Shown piece by piece: positions 30,431 to 43,500 of a DNA stretch of 64,000 bases (positions are counted from its first letter, which is position 1; each line of letters opens with the position of its first letter). The notes beneath the pieces are model-generated. The model saw only the letters and a program-made list of their open reading frames with translations. It was not told the origin of the DNA and did not search any database. Position numbers and translations under genes: made by a program. The stretch is from Evernia prunastri (taxonomy: Eukaryota; Ascomycota; Lecanoromycetes; Lecanorales; Parmeliaceae), in contig NKYR01000047.1 in assembly GCA_003184365.1 (NCBI GenBank), positions 124,001-188,000 of the forward strand. The letters run 5' to 3'.

Positions 30431-31366
30431 GAATCAACAACTTGGTTGAAGCCCTGTGAAACGAAGGGCTTTGGTACGGGACAGGAGCGCGTGGTATGCT
30501 CTGCTCCAAACCCCCAGGCACAGTTCAAACCGGGGCTCGCAAAGCGGCATATTATGCTTTGATGTTCTTACCACTGCCCCTGCAACAAACCAGCTTGCAC
30601 TTGCTCACATACAACCAAAAGAATCTTGGATACGAACACTGTAAAAGATCCTGAGATGCCCTGGTACCAGCGCCCACCGGCGATCCTGCCATTGCTACAA
30701 TGGAGAGAAATGGCCGGTCAGCGGCGACGCCTCCCGCCTCACACAGTCTCACGGAGTGTATCATGCAGCTCAACGACCTCAAGACTATTGTCTATGGATT
30801 CTGAGGCGTTTCGTTCCGATATTACCCCTTTACCCATGGGCAAGAACCCTAGAGTTTGAGTGTCACTGCGTCGGTGCCTATGCGCCTTGTGCCGGCTCAG
30901 ATTGCGTCTAGCGCTATTTCGCTCGCAGGCCGGGGCGTTCAATCGCTCTGCTCCCTGCGCAGATCCGAGACGGCATGGCCAGGGTCGAAGAGGAAGGTTT
31001 ATGTCGCAACAATACTTCGGTGAAGTGGTATCCCGTGACGATGTAGAGTACCTGCAAGTCAGTGGATATCTCAAGCGCTTGCTGGGGGTGGATGGATCGA
31101 ATGGTGTATCTTCTTGGATAGCTTCATTCATTGAAAACGAAAAGGGGGGGTGGTTTGTCAATGAACCAAGTAGACGAAAATGAATAATGACGAGGGCTTA
31201 TTTCTGTTTTTATAGTATGAGATATCCTATCGATGCGACTGGTACGCCATGGGGAACCCCCAAGCTAGTCGAGTTCCCAGACCTAACGTACCTGTATCTT
31301 AACAATCCCAAGTCGTTGAACACCGCCGCAATGTAGAACCATATCATGATCGTCGTTCCCCGCCCG
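30431..31366. other. Intergenic with an interrupted frame
   Basis: On the plus strand a frame from about 30626 to 31183 is open except for one TGA at 30857-30859. It would encode Ser/Arg-rich segments ending in WIASFIENEKGGWFVNEPSRRK. No intron or family supports it, so it is noted as a possible relic only. Confidence 0.35.
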
Positions 31367-34023
31367 TTAGCTCTCATCACTCGGCGTATTCCAATCCTTC
31401 TCTTCGATGAAACCTGCATTGCCATTCCCACTGAGGTCCAGCTTTGCCAAGAACTCCGGCGGGACTGTGGGAATGTACCTCCGTTCCCTTTCCCTGTTCA
31501 CGCCACCGTAGCCAGCCCCGTAGCTCAGTCTCATGTCGACGGTCGTTGGTAGAGAGAACTGCAGCATGTGGGCAGGGTCCATCAACAGTCTTTCGGACGG
31601 AGGCTCCTCTTCTTCCGGCTGGACTATTCCATTGAGCTCGTCAGGTGATGAGTTGGAGAGCGCATGGCCTCCAGCCTGGTCGAGTGATTGTGAACCGTTC
31701 TGTGACGGCGATGGTGGTGGTGGCTGTAACTGCCTCTTCAATGCTCTATCGCGCTCCCGCCGCATCTGTTCCCACCGCTTTTGCGATTCTGTTTGCAGAA
31801 TGACCAGTCGCTTGCGGGCTGTTTTGGGCAATGTTTTCTCCTCTTTCTCGTATCGGTAGTGACTAGTGGAATGGAGTAATTGATGGGGTGTGAGTCGTGT
31901 CATTTGTTTAATGGTATTTTCTAGCGAATCTTGGGAATCTGTCGAGTAGTCAAGGCTGGAGAAACATTGTAGCCATTGGAGGAGTTGTATGACAGGGGTA
32001 AGATGTTTCCGAGCTGCATCGACTGTGTTTTCGCCTGATGTTGAAAGCGATCCATTCTCATAATGTTCTGGTGATCGGTTGTTGGTCCTTGCCCAGTCTT
32101 CAAGGACGGATATGTTCATCCGGATCTGCATAGCTTTTGTTCTCGCTAGGTACATTTTGTTCGATAGTATATGATTGAATAGTTCCGCACCTATCCAATA
32201 AAATAGCTGCCCAAGGATCTGAGAGGTGATGACGGAGTGTATGTCGTAGAGATCTAGCACAAAGAGTGTTGAGGACAAGAGGGATGTGACATTCCTTGGT
32301 GATAATTGGGCCTTCTTGTTTGGTGGCGGGGGTTTGTAGCTCATTGGTTCTGGTTGAGCCTTGTTCTTGGATCGGAAGATGTTCCATTCGCCTGCAAATT
32401 CGAGATGGTCGAATGGAATGGTTTCGTGATCAAGAATCGCGCTCTTCAAGACCTTGTCCATACGCCTTTCTGCATCTCTAATGATCAGAATGAAGATCTC
32501 GTTGATGAGCTCTACTAGCTGGACCTGGAATTCGGTGGTCGCTCCAACAAGACCAGCATCTTTCTTTAGATAGTGCAGCAGCAAAGTAGCATTCGAGATC
32601 CAAAACGCTAGGACTGTCATATCCCACTGATGCCGCTCAACCTTAATATTAATCTTGTCCATAGCTGAGAGTAAAAGCATAGCCAGGAGTTCACTGCTTC
32701 CATGATAGTGGGCATATCGCGCTGCAAGAAAAAGAATATTTGCCGGTACCGGTTTTTGCGTTGGCGACCGTTGCGGCGTCATTGTTGTGATGATGATGTC
32801 CAATATTGGGCCCAACTCATTCTCTTGGAAGACGAACATCTGGTCGTTTAAACACCTGTCCCACACGAAATCTTGTTGCTCGTCGCTTTCGTCGGGTGAC
32901 TTTCGCTCCATTAGCTCTTTCATCAGCAGAGGAGTCTACTACGACTTACTTCCGGTCTCTCATCCATGCCCAAACTTGACAGGTCGACTTCTAAATTCAT
33001 TGAGCTTTCCATCATCATACGCCTCTTCATCTCACTCTCTTCCATCTCTTGCTCGAACCTATCTTGGGAGAAGCCGTTATCGTAGAAGTCATCGACACCC
33101 ACATCTCCTATGCCATACCCATTCAGGTGCAGGAAGTCTGATATCTCGCTGTTCGGCGCCGCAAAGTCAAACGCCGTTCGCCCAGAGGACGACTTGATCG
33201 CTGACGAGGCACCATGGTCCAGCAGCATCTTCGCGATATCCTTATGCCGATTGGTCATTGCCCACATCAGAGGTGTCCACTGATTCTTGTCTTGCCTATC
33301 CACTTCCGCTCCGGCATCTAGAAGGGCTAAGACCACATCGTGGTGGCCCTACAAGTAACAATATAAGTCAGCGCGTGACCCCAATGGAGAGATCTCGGGC
33401 ACGAACTCACAAAACAGCTGGCATATATTATGGGCGCTGTGCCTTCTTCGTCTGGGCCATTGATATCGACATATTTGCGAGCAGGGCCCTGCAATACTCT
33501 ACCGACCTGGTCTACATCCCCGTTGCTAGCAGCGTTGTGCAATGACTTCTGTAGCATGGCCTTCTTTTCTGCGTCGGAAAGCTTCTTGTCAGCGGCAATC
33601 GCCTTTTCGTCACCAGCAGCCGAGCCATCTTCCCGATGTGCAGCTTGGGCAGCTAGCATCTCCATCAGCCTCGCATCGTTATCCTCGAGTCGTTGCCTGG
33701 CGCTGTCGTTGTCGTCCGGATCGTCATCCAAAGAGAGATTGAAAGCAAGTGGTTGGGCTGGCATTGGACTGGTGAGGAACTGGGATTGGCCTAGCCGACG
33801 AGTAAGCAATCTTATGTATTTTCCAGCAGCTCATAGCTTTGTAAAGCAGCAATTAATTACCTTGCCAAGCGTCGTACATTTCAGTCTCCTCGGCATAATG
33901 ACGGATTGGCTGCCTATCATCGAGTGACTTGGGTAGATCGGAGGGTAGGGGTCGATGCTGCGGTATTTCCTGTGCATCCTCGAAGGTATTATCATCATCG
34001 GAATGTTGTTCCCCAATATCCAT
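31367..34023 (-). CDS. Ankyrin-repeat and DIL-domain protein
   Basis: Conserved fungal protein combining ankyrin repeats with a dilute (DIL) domain, the fold of class V myosin cargo tails; likely a trafficking or organelle-positioning adaptor in the cytosol. Four exons: 33861-34023, 33411-33790, 32950-33348 and 31367-32899, total 824 residues. The ankyrin part (about residues 145-255) has LHNAASNGDVDQV, GTAPIIYASCFGHHDVVLALLDAGAEVDRQD and TPLMWAM..RHKDIAKMLLDHGA. The DIL part (about 400-640) begins soon after FVWDRCLNDQMFVFQE and includes LGQLFYWIGAELFNHIL and SVLEDWAR. The tail is disordered. The last intron is best read as 50 bases with a CTAAT branch and AAAG acceptor, which restores PESPDESDEQQ. 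The gene is divergent from the M13 peptidase. Confidence 0.9.
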
Positions 34024-34611
34024 TGCGAGAAGCGTCGGCGCCCCTCATCAGTGACTGCCTAAGCTGTGAAGCATGTCTCTTGCAGCGCCCTTTTTGGAGG
34101 CGGTTGTGGGTAGAATTTCCAAGCGATTCAAGTCTGGATGTTTTTGATCAACGGATCTCAGTGTATCATCGAATCTCTCGAGCTATCTACTGCCTTTCGA
34201 GATCTTTGCGGCAACCCCGCCAGGTGGTCACAAAAGAAGTTAGTGCAGTACTAGTACTCGATTCCGCATGATTATACTTTCAGCCTTACGAATCATGATG
34301 TTCGAGATCTTGTTTTCTCTCTTGCTCATCCGAGCCATCACCCTTTCTTCATACATACATATATTTGCTTTCCCCGTGTATCTTTCGTAGCTGGGTTGAT
34401 CATTTTCATAGTCTTTCAGATCTGTGGATTGTGCAGATATTTGTTGTTGGTAGATCCATTCAAACCAGTGTCCCTTTCTTTCTTATTGGTCCGACTGGTA
34501 ATCTGGACGTGTGCGTGTGCTTTCCTTTCCGTCATATTCCACTCTCCAGCTCCATTTGCAATCCACTGTAGATACTTCAATCACTGGGTTATTGGATTTA
34601 TTTTAATCAAG
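34024..34611. other. Bidirectional promoter, ankyrin-DIL / M13 peptidase
   Basis: 588 bases between divergent start codons. Positions 34300-34560 are T/C-rich, as expected for the leader of the M13 gene. No TATA box is clear. Confidence 0.5.
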
Positions 34612-37600
34612 ATGACATCGGGACGAAATAGCGAACAAGCGCCGCTGCTCGCTGATGACGCTCGCGACGATGAAGCAGACAGCGTCGAGGATGCGCCACA
34701 GGCCAACAGCAAAGTACCAAAGCGGGAGAAACCTCGCATTTGGCTCAGCAAGTCGTGGCATTGGCTGTTGAACAATCTCATGACAACGGCAATCATCCTG
34801 CTATTGCTGGGAGGCCTTATCGCACTACTAGTCTACTTTGCAGGTATGTCGGGAATATCCTCAGCGCCATACTTAACTAAATTTGGAGTCCTAGTCGCAT
34901 ACAACAAGGACAGTGGCGATTCTGATCCGGAGATCCCCGATACGATTTGTCTGACCCCGGCATGTGTCATTGCGGCTTCAAAGCTACTCGAAAACATGTC
35001 CCCGAGATACCACACTATTGATCCGTGTCATGACTTCGACCAATTTGTTTGCGAAGGCTGGCAGGAGAAACACGATCTGAGAGCGGATCAAGGAGGCGCT
35101 TTTACAGGCACAATTATGGCGGAAGATTCGCAGCAAATTCTTCGTCACGTCTTAGAATCCCCGTATTTAGTGGATGATTACAAGATCGAGATAGACTCTT
35201 CCGCGAAGAGAGACATCTTCGAAAAATTGCAGACAGCATACAATGCGTGCATGGATGAAGAGCTAATTAAAGATGTTGCCTCCGCTCCGCTTCTTGACGT
35301 TTTGCGAAAGGTTGAGGAATTATTCCCGGCTGCAAGGCCAGATACTTACTCCTTCCCGTTGCTCAAGAACACGGATCAAACAAGCTTGCTCTTGAAAGAC
35401 GATCACCAGCTTTCGAAAACCTTGAGTTACCTGTTCAGTATCGGCATAAATCCGCTTATCTCATTCTATATCACTGTTGGTTCCCAATAGATTCCCGCTC
35501 TTTTTTCCAATGCTGATGGTTTCAGGCCGACGATAAAGATCCAGATGTCGTCGTTCCTTTCATAGCTGCACCACGCCAGCCAGGACTTCCTACTAAAGAG
35601 TATTACAAGAAGCCCGAGTTGGTCGCCCGCTATGCGGAGACCATTGGCCAGGTCCTGGAAGCTTTACTCGCCGAGACCAAAACCGATTCGAGACCTCTGG
35701 CAGGACCATGGACTCAAATTTCGACAAGAAGCGCTGAACTGGTTGAAAGCATTGTCTTGTTCGAGTCCAAATTGGCTCAAGCGACACCGGATGAAGAGGA
35801 TGCTGAAGACGTCACCAAATATTACAACCCGTTGAACCTTGACCAAATCCGAGGATTATTACCACAGCTATCTGTGCAATATCTCATTTCCACACTAGCT
35901 CCTGCGAACTTCAAGCCGGAAAAATTGATCGTCGGATCTCCATCATACCTCAAGGCACTTTCTGGGATACTACGGGAAACAAGTGCAGAGGCTCTGCAGG
36001 CTTATTTTGTTTGGAAGACAGTACAAGCTTACGCATACAAAGTCGAAGACGAGGCGTTAAAACCATTGAAGAGGTTTAATAACGAGTTACTAGGCAAGGA
36101 TCCTGATGCGTCGGAGGAGCGGTGGAGAACCTGTATCAAGGTTGCGGACAATGGGCTCGGTACGTTCCAAAAGCAATATTCTGTCTAGCTGAAGCTGCTG
36201 ATGTGGTTATAGGGTGGATCCTCAGCAAATTCTTTGTGGAGAAAGCGTTCTCAGAAGAAGCCAAGCAATTTGGTGATCAAATTATCTCGGACATCAAGGC
36301 GCAGTTCATCAAGAAGTTGAGGGGAGCGGAGTGGATGAGCAAAGACGTAAGGGATCTTGGCATACAGAAAGGTAGGGACCTGTGGTCGAAAGGCTAGTAC
36401 ATCAGCTTACGGTTTGCGATTCAGTCCACAACATCATACAAAAGATAGGCTACCCCACCAAGAGCCCAGACATTCGCGACTCTGCTGCCCTCAAAGAATA
36501 CTATGCCGATGTCAACATCACCAGCACGGCCTTCTTCGGAAACGCCTTGTCCACTGCGAAGTTCAGCATAGAACGCGAATGGTCTGCTCTGGGTAAACCT
36601 ACGAATCGTGACGAATGGGGAATGACGGCAGACACAGTCAACGTTCGTGCTCGCAACCTGGGTGTACGGGTGGTACCGCCGTGACCCTTGATCGCTGACG
36701 CTCATCAGGCGTACTACAACCCAGCCGGTAACGAGATCGTCTTCCCCGCCGGTATCATGCAAGCTCCCGTCTTCTACGATCCGAGCATACCTCAGTACCT
36801 GAGTTACGGCGCGTTCGGATCCGTGAGCGGGCATGAGCTCTCACATGGTAGGCCGAGCGCAGAGTACATGGATGGTCGCATCTCGGCTGATTCAGATAGC
36901 TTTCGATTCTATGGGACGGCACTACGACGAGACCGGCAACTTCACGGACTGGTGGGACAACAGTACCGTTGAAGCCTTTGAAGACAAAGCGCGATGCTTC
37001 GTTAAACAATACCACGAATTCACAGTACCGAATCCGAATGGCAAGCCATTGCACGTAAACGGTCGCCTTACCCTAGGTACGTATATTTCCGAGTAAACTG
37101 TCCCAGTTGTTAGCATTTTTTGCGTCACACGATTACTTTTTACCTACAATTCGGCACAGAGCCTTCCTGTCTGGTAGCAAGTCTGGGTCACATCCCATCT
37201 TGTTACACATATTTCGGAATTATCCCCTCCTATCTTGTACCAGACCTTGAGCCTGAGGACATAGTCCGGGAGCAGATCCCTCCTCCTACTCCAGAGACCT
37301 GTTTCATCAACCCCATTCTCGGTCTAGACGAAGCAACGCTGACTCCGAAACATCCAGGGGAAAACTTGGCCGACGCAGGAGGCGTCAACGCCGCATTCGC
37401 GGCATGGAAGGACGCCGAACGCACCGAGCCCGCCCAGCTCCTGCCGGGTCTCCAGACCTTCACCAAAGAGCAGGTCTTCTTCATCTCCTACGCCAACTGG
37501 TGGTGCGGGAAGATGCGACCGGAAACGGCCGTGAACCTGGTCTATCGGGACCCGCACGCGCCGGGTCGGGCTCGCATTCTCGGCACGATGGCAAATTCGC

Positions 37601-37799
37601 CAGACTTCAGAGAGAGCTTCAGTGTAAGTGACTTGCCCGGCCGTTTACCTACGTACCCCCAAGAGTCGAGTCGCAGTCGCGGCGGGTGCATTGACTCCCC
37701 CTATCGGCTTCTGACTCGGTTTTTATTCTTGAGAAGGAACGTACTGACTGGGAGAACCTGCAGTGTCCGGTTAAGGAGCCCACATGCGAGCTATGGTGA
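34612..37799 (+). CDS. M13 family zinc metalloendopeptidase (neprilysin/ECE-like)
   Basis: Type II membrane endopeptidase. Nine exons: 34612-34843, 34895-35475, 35526-36159, 36213-36371, 36425-36642, 36709-36847, 36900-37076, 37358-37623 and 37764-37799; 813 residues. A charged cytosolic N-terminus precedes one membrane span (residues 54-77), then a Cys-containing ectodomain with DPCHDFDQFVCEGW. The catalytic part has NAYYNPAGNEIVFPAGIMQ, the zinc site HELSH (about residues 650-654) and ENLADAGG with the third ligand Glu (about 715), and ends CPVKEPTCELW. These match the M13 pattern, including the spacing of about 60 residues between zinc motifs. The seventh intron (37077-37357) is 281 bases, far longer than the others. 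The first intron is 51 bases and stays in frame. Donors at 35476 (GTTGGT) and 36643 (GTTCGT) are weak. Substrate unknown. Confidence 0.93.
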
Positions 37800-40579
37800 G
37801 ATCAGGAGGTGGTGGTAGTTGTTTATTGTTGTGTGATCTGCCTTGTAACCTATCCTTGTACATTTGTCCGGCATATTTCGAAACATAGTAGGGGCTGAGG
37901 TGGGAGAAAGAGAAGGGGGATGAAACGGCAGGATGCAAAGTACATACATACATAGCACGTCTAAATGCCCAGAAACACGTCTCATCTGACTAAACCCCTT
38001 CCTCCAAACCCTGCCTATTGCCATTTCGAAGCCGTATTGGCAGAAGGTATTCAAAAAAAAGGGCATTCTTGCGGGAAGACACCAACCACATTGCAACTCA
38101 GTTGGTGATAATCAGCTACTCTGAGATGTCACCCCAGCATCGCAGAATAATAAGCATGAAACCCGCATTATTCGCCAATCACTGACGACTGACGATTGTA
38201 CCAAAGTCACGACGAAAACATTAGCCGCGCCAATCGCATCTCAACTCAAGAGCAGTCAAAATGCAGAGGAAGCCCTAAGACATGTAGCAAATATCATGCA
38301 TACATAGAGAGCGTAAATTTTACAATATCTGTAGGCGCACCGCCGGAGAAAGGTCATGGTTGTAAGGAAATTTGTTCAGAAATCTCCTTCTATCTCAGAG
38401 TCGATCTGTTCGGGTGGGTATCCACAACTCTTTCGCAGATAGAATTGAAGCAGAGCTTCTGTGACGAACGGAAGAAGACGAGCTGCCTCCAAATTGTGAC
38501 GATTGCCATAGATCTATCCCAAAGGATCTTTCCTCTCTCCTGAAAGGGGACGATGCTCGATAGAAAGTGGGGTTGTTCTGACAGACTTCCATAAATTAAG
38601 GCGCAAAACGAAGGAAAGAGTCCCTATCTGTGCCGATTTGCAGAGTCTGAACTTCCCTCTGAGCTTGGATTTTACTACATTCCCTTGCCAGACTAGAAGT
38701 TGTCTCTGGATCCGTTCAACGTTTCCTGGATAGGCATGCTTGTTGCGTTTAGACCAACTGGCGAAGAAGCGTGGTCACCATCATGAGCATCCGCTGCACG
38801 CTCGTATCCTACAGTGCGCCGTGTCTCAGATAGAGCTGCCATCCTGTCTTAAGCAGGACTTGCCTTCGTTCGAAAGGCGCGTTGTGGTAGTGGTTGGGAT
38901 CGGGCTCATGGAAGAGGAACGCTGGAAACCTCAGATAGCTCGTCCGGAGAGTCCATGCCATCTTGAACACGTCGGGTCATTCCCATTTCACATATACTCA
39001 GCCTATCGAGCCGAACCTTGTCTATCCACACGCGGTCTTTGCATTGTGTGATGAGTTCCTGGGCGTCGAAATGTGGCAGGGGTGGCCTAGGAAAGAAGCT
39101 CGGACGCCGAAGACCTAGGGCAGTGTTCACAAACGGCACGCGGAATGTCGAAGAGGCGTGGTCCTTCGCTGCTTCCCAGGTTTTTTTGTCGAAGTAAACA
39201 TCGATGGAGCGGTACGCAGACCGTAAGGTCTTCTTATCTTACGGAGTAGCTCCTTCATCCTTACAGCACAGTAGGAAGTAGTTATCAATTATTACTGGTG
39301 ACTGTATCAGAAAGCACTGGGCCCATATGTTTTTTGGCGACTTTGGCCACTTGGGCGTCGACTATTATTTCTTTTTCTTTTTCTTCTTCTTATTTTCCTC
39401 ACCTTGAATCCTTCTGTGTTTTTTCCTCCGGTTTTAGCGTGCTTTTGTGGCCTGTCAGTCAGCACTGCAGCAGCAGTAGTACGGTAGTATTATTATAAGC
39501 TAGTAGTAAATCACAATCGGGCCACGCCAAGTGCTTAGCCGAGCTTTTGCCTTTCCAAATCTTCCTTGTATTGTCTTCTGAAGTGGACCCTCATCTCAAT
39601 AGGGTAAGTTCCAGCCGACGTATTAAATTGATATGGTAATACGTAATCTACTTGATGAATACCTTAGCCTACTCTAGCCCCCTTGATGTATCATTACGAG
39701 TAACACTAGAGTACAGCTGGATAAGGTATAACAATATTCATCTACTTAAGGTATCCATAAAAATAGTAATTAATGTTGCTTCTGGCCTGCTCTATCGCTT
39801 CCTCATCCTGCACTCTCTGCACTTTGCCGTAAAAGGGACACCAAAGAAACGTCGAGACACACTACTACTTATCTTCTTCTTCTTCTTCTTCTTCTTCCAA
39901 ATCTTCTTCCCAAATTTTCTTCCAAATTTTCAAACCCAAGGGAAGCGACATGTCTATTTTGTCTCTCTCTCTCAACTTTTCTACCCACTACCTTTTAGAG
40001 TACTGTAGCTGAAATGGATGTGGAGTAGTGTAAATTGGTGTATCCTAATACTTTAAGGTAAACGAGAGAGAAATTTACGTTATTCGTACTCTAACCTATG
40101 TTAAGTGGTAAGGTACTTTTGAACGGGCCTTGGCACAATTGATTTGCCGATCACACGGGACTCCCCTCCTTCTACTCGGCCGGCGGTCCCTGCCAGAAAA
40201 CCAAATTGCTTGAAGCAGCGCCTTCGTCGGACAACCTCGATCTCATTCATCATTTCATCTTCAAATCAAACTGGCATCTTCTTCTACACTTCTATCCATT
40301 CACTGCTCCCCCATTTCACTCACTCACCACTTTTGGCATACCCAATTTGGCTGCATCGTCCATGGATCCGGTATCGCGATGACTCCTGCGAGCCTCCCCT
40401 CTCCGCGACACAGCCTATCGGCGCTTGCAGCAGTGAATCACTGCTGACTTGACCGCAACTCCATGCTCGCCACCCTGCTCGACCTTTGAGCGACCAAAAC
40501 ATCTCGAGCGAGGCTAAGCACTCCATAAGATCAAGCTTCGAGTATTCGTGAATAGCGGGACAGTACACTCACAGCCACC
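37800..40579. other. 2.8-kb intergenic region upstream of the RasGEF gene
   Basis: No gene found. Contains T-rich tracts at 39365-39395, a (TTC)n run at 39871-39898 and a C-rich leader at 40160-40330. Frames of 65-118 codons in this stretch lack motifs or consist of low-complexity sequence. The length would suit a long regulated promoter for the gene at 40580. Confidence 0.5.
39871..39898 (+). repeat. (TTC)n microsatellite
   Basis: About nine uninterrupted TTC units, followed by looser CTTCC/AAATTTTCTTCC repetitions to about 39930. Confidence 0.9.
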
Positions 40580-43500
40580 ATGGCGCCTGCAGCAATGCTT
40601 CAAACCCCATCCGTTGGAGCAGGCCGTCTTGCAAGTCCACCGAAACGAGGATGGACCGAACAGCGACCGGAAATACCCTCAATACTCGTTGGTCGTGGTC
40701 AGGAGAATGCTTCAACAGCACGCCACAATCTCGAACAAGGCATGGACTCCGAACGGAATCCGTCAGAGAATACGCGGATCCGAGGCCGACAGAATTCCTT
40801 GAAACGGACAAAGAACAGCACAGACGTTTTGCGGCAACGCTCGTTGAAAAGGGATGGCAAAGGCGGTGTGGTAGACGCCAATCCAACCACAAGAGAAGGA
40901 AGGCAATTCACCGTCGCAAACGTTGGAAATAATGGCAGGATATACTTGGGGTAAGTTTGTACTACGTCGAGAATCTGTTCTCGACGCACCGTTAGTCTTA
41001 ATGTACTGAATATCCCTGCTTGCCAGACCAATCACACGCACTACTCAGAAGTCTCCCGTGCCACCCTCTGCTTATCCACTTACGACGACTCTGAAGGGTT
41101 ATGGGCATGATACAGATGTAGAGAGCTCAACGGAAAAGAAAAGATGGTCGGATACACAAGCGTCTTGTACACCGACACGGCCACGGCGTACCAATTCCAT
41201 TGATCGGGGAACGCAGCGCTCCAATTCCATGTCCGTCCGATCTGTCAAACTTTCTCGCAGCGGCTCTGTGTCTACGATTGGTGGTGGCAATATATCGGAA
41301 AACGCCCAATTCAAGGTTGTGATTAATCAAACAGAACCAGCACCTAGGTATCCTGGAGAAAAGATACTGCCTTCACTGGAAGTGCCGATTCCCCACTACA
41401 GACTCGGGACGCCGAGATTCAGTACTCGAGGGACGGCCTTTTTACACAGTCAAGTCTATTCCAGAGCTTCGACTGTTGACGACCATGAGTCGTCTATCGT
41501 TTCAGGACCAGAATACGACGCCTTCTTCCCCGTGCCACCTGGTGTTGAGAGTCACTCCTCGCTATCCCGCAGAAACTCTCACAATGCTCCGCAAATACAT
41601 ACAGTCCAGATGACCCCTGCGGCGGCCCGCATTCCAATAACGACCGCCTCGCCAGTCTATCACCGAGCGAGGGAACCCATCGTACCAGCCATATATGACG
41701 CGATCGCTGCCAACCCGGACGATCCGGCCATCGTTCGTTATGCTATGAGCACTCGAGAAATATCAGCCGCATCTCCAGCTCGGCTCATAGCTCAGATTAC
41801 ATCAAAAAACTTCCTGGACTACGAATTACTTTCCGACTTTTTTCTTACCGTTCGGGCGTACCTGTCAACCCATGACCTCCTGGACTACCTGCTGACGAGG
41901 TTCGAGTGGGCTGTCAATCGATTTGATGACGATGGTCGAGTTATTCGAGTACGCGCTTTTGCTGCCATTCGTCACTGGGTCCTGAATTACTTTCCCTACG
42001 ACTTCGTTGTCGACCGCGACCTGCGCGTTAAGTTCTGCGGGCACCTCAACACGCTGACGCAACAGGTTCGACTCCGGACGTCTCATGAGCCGAGTGACTT
42101 GAAGCTCATCATCGACTTGAAGAAATGTTGGAACGGCCGCTGCGCCCTCTATTGGGACAATCCGCATGGAGACGTAGAGGGTCGCAATGATTTTGACATC
42201 AGTCCAGGGGGGATCGTCGGCAGTCGCGACAGTCGACTCACCCATCCGAGCGAGCTCTGGGCAAGGATTGCAGAATCTTCATCCCAACAAGTGGACCAAG
42301 AGAAGTCTGTGGCCGCACTCCACAACTGGGTCGACAGCGTTATAGAAGCAGAGGATCAGGGGAAAGCGAAATCGGACCGTGGGGTATCCGTGGCAACCTC
42401 TCGCAGTCTTCTGATGTCTACTCCGTTGAGTGATCAAAGCATACAAGCAATGTCTTGTTCTATACCAGGAAAGACACTGAAGTCGTTTGCGACCCAATCG
42501 CAGCGTAACGTCGGTCCACACCCCATACCTACCACTGTTCCACCAGCAGTCCGTCGAGTTGGCCCTGCAGCTCCGTCAGCACAGGCGAACGAAAAGCCTC
42601 CTCTTTTAAAGCAAGGCCATGAGCGAAGCGGAAGCTTCTCAGACGCTCTCCGAGATAAACGTACATCGTTGCCTTTGCAACCTGAGCACTCGACTGAACA
42701 GGCTGTAATGACATATCCATTCTCCGGGAGCCTCATCCGCGGCAGCGTTCTTCCGCCCGCTTCACCATTCATTGACAACCTAGCGCACCAGAAATCAACC
42801 TCCAGCCTACCAAAGCATGCTAACTACGTTGATGGGCTCGATGGTAGCAAAGTCACCGTACGACCAATGAGTCCAGGCGTCAAAAACCTGCTGGGGACGA
42901 TTCGTCGAGCTATAGGCAGCAAACAGAACTCGAGTACGCCAACCCCAACTCTGTTATCGACCGCACCATTCATGGTCGAGATGAAAGAATCGACGCTACC
43001 AATGCATATTGCGTATAAGATTGAAGGTTTTGGTGATCAACACCATCAACTTGAGGCACTCAAGAATAATTCACGCATAGATCTGCTTTGCGCTGACATT
43101 ACAGATATGTTTGAGCGTGCAATGACGCAGGTACCGAGGCAAATGACACGCCCTCTTAGTAGCATTGGTGTTGCTTCTGGCAATGAGCGCGAGCAACCCT
43201 CACCTGATTTTCGCCAATTATCAGGCACACCTGAGAGAGAAGCTCTCCAAAGGGGTCATAGTGAGATGACGTATGGCAGCCAGTCTATCGTCATCGTGGA
43301 TGATACGGCCATGGAGCCTCCTGTACCGCGTCTGCCTCAAGCATTTCAGAACCTGCCAGGCAGCGAACCCTCACGCGACTTCTCGCGTCCACCTCTCCCA
43401 TCGACCGATCTCAGTACGCCTCCTCTACCTGCGGCGTTTGAGCCTCTTGTCGCTACGCAGCCTCCCGAACGTGAAAGTCAGAACGGAGACCATACGGCAT

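Noticed and set aside
30857..30859. Programmed stop-codon readthrough at TGA
   Set aside because: The fungal readthrough context is UGA followed by CUA; here it is UGA-GUG, and the extension does not end in a peroxisomal signal.
32915..32949. 35-base intron in the ankyrin-DIL gene
   Set aside because: Too short for a fungal intron. Using the AAAG acceptor 15 bases further gives a normal 50-base intron with a CTAAT branch and restores the expected PESPDE sequence.
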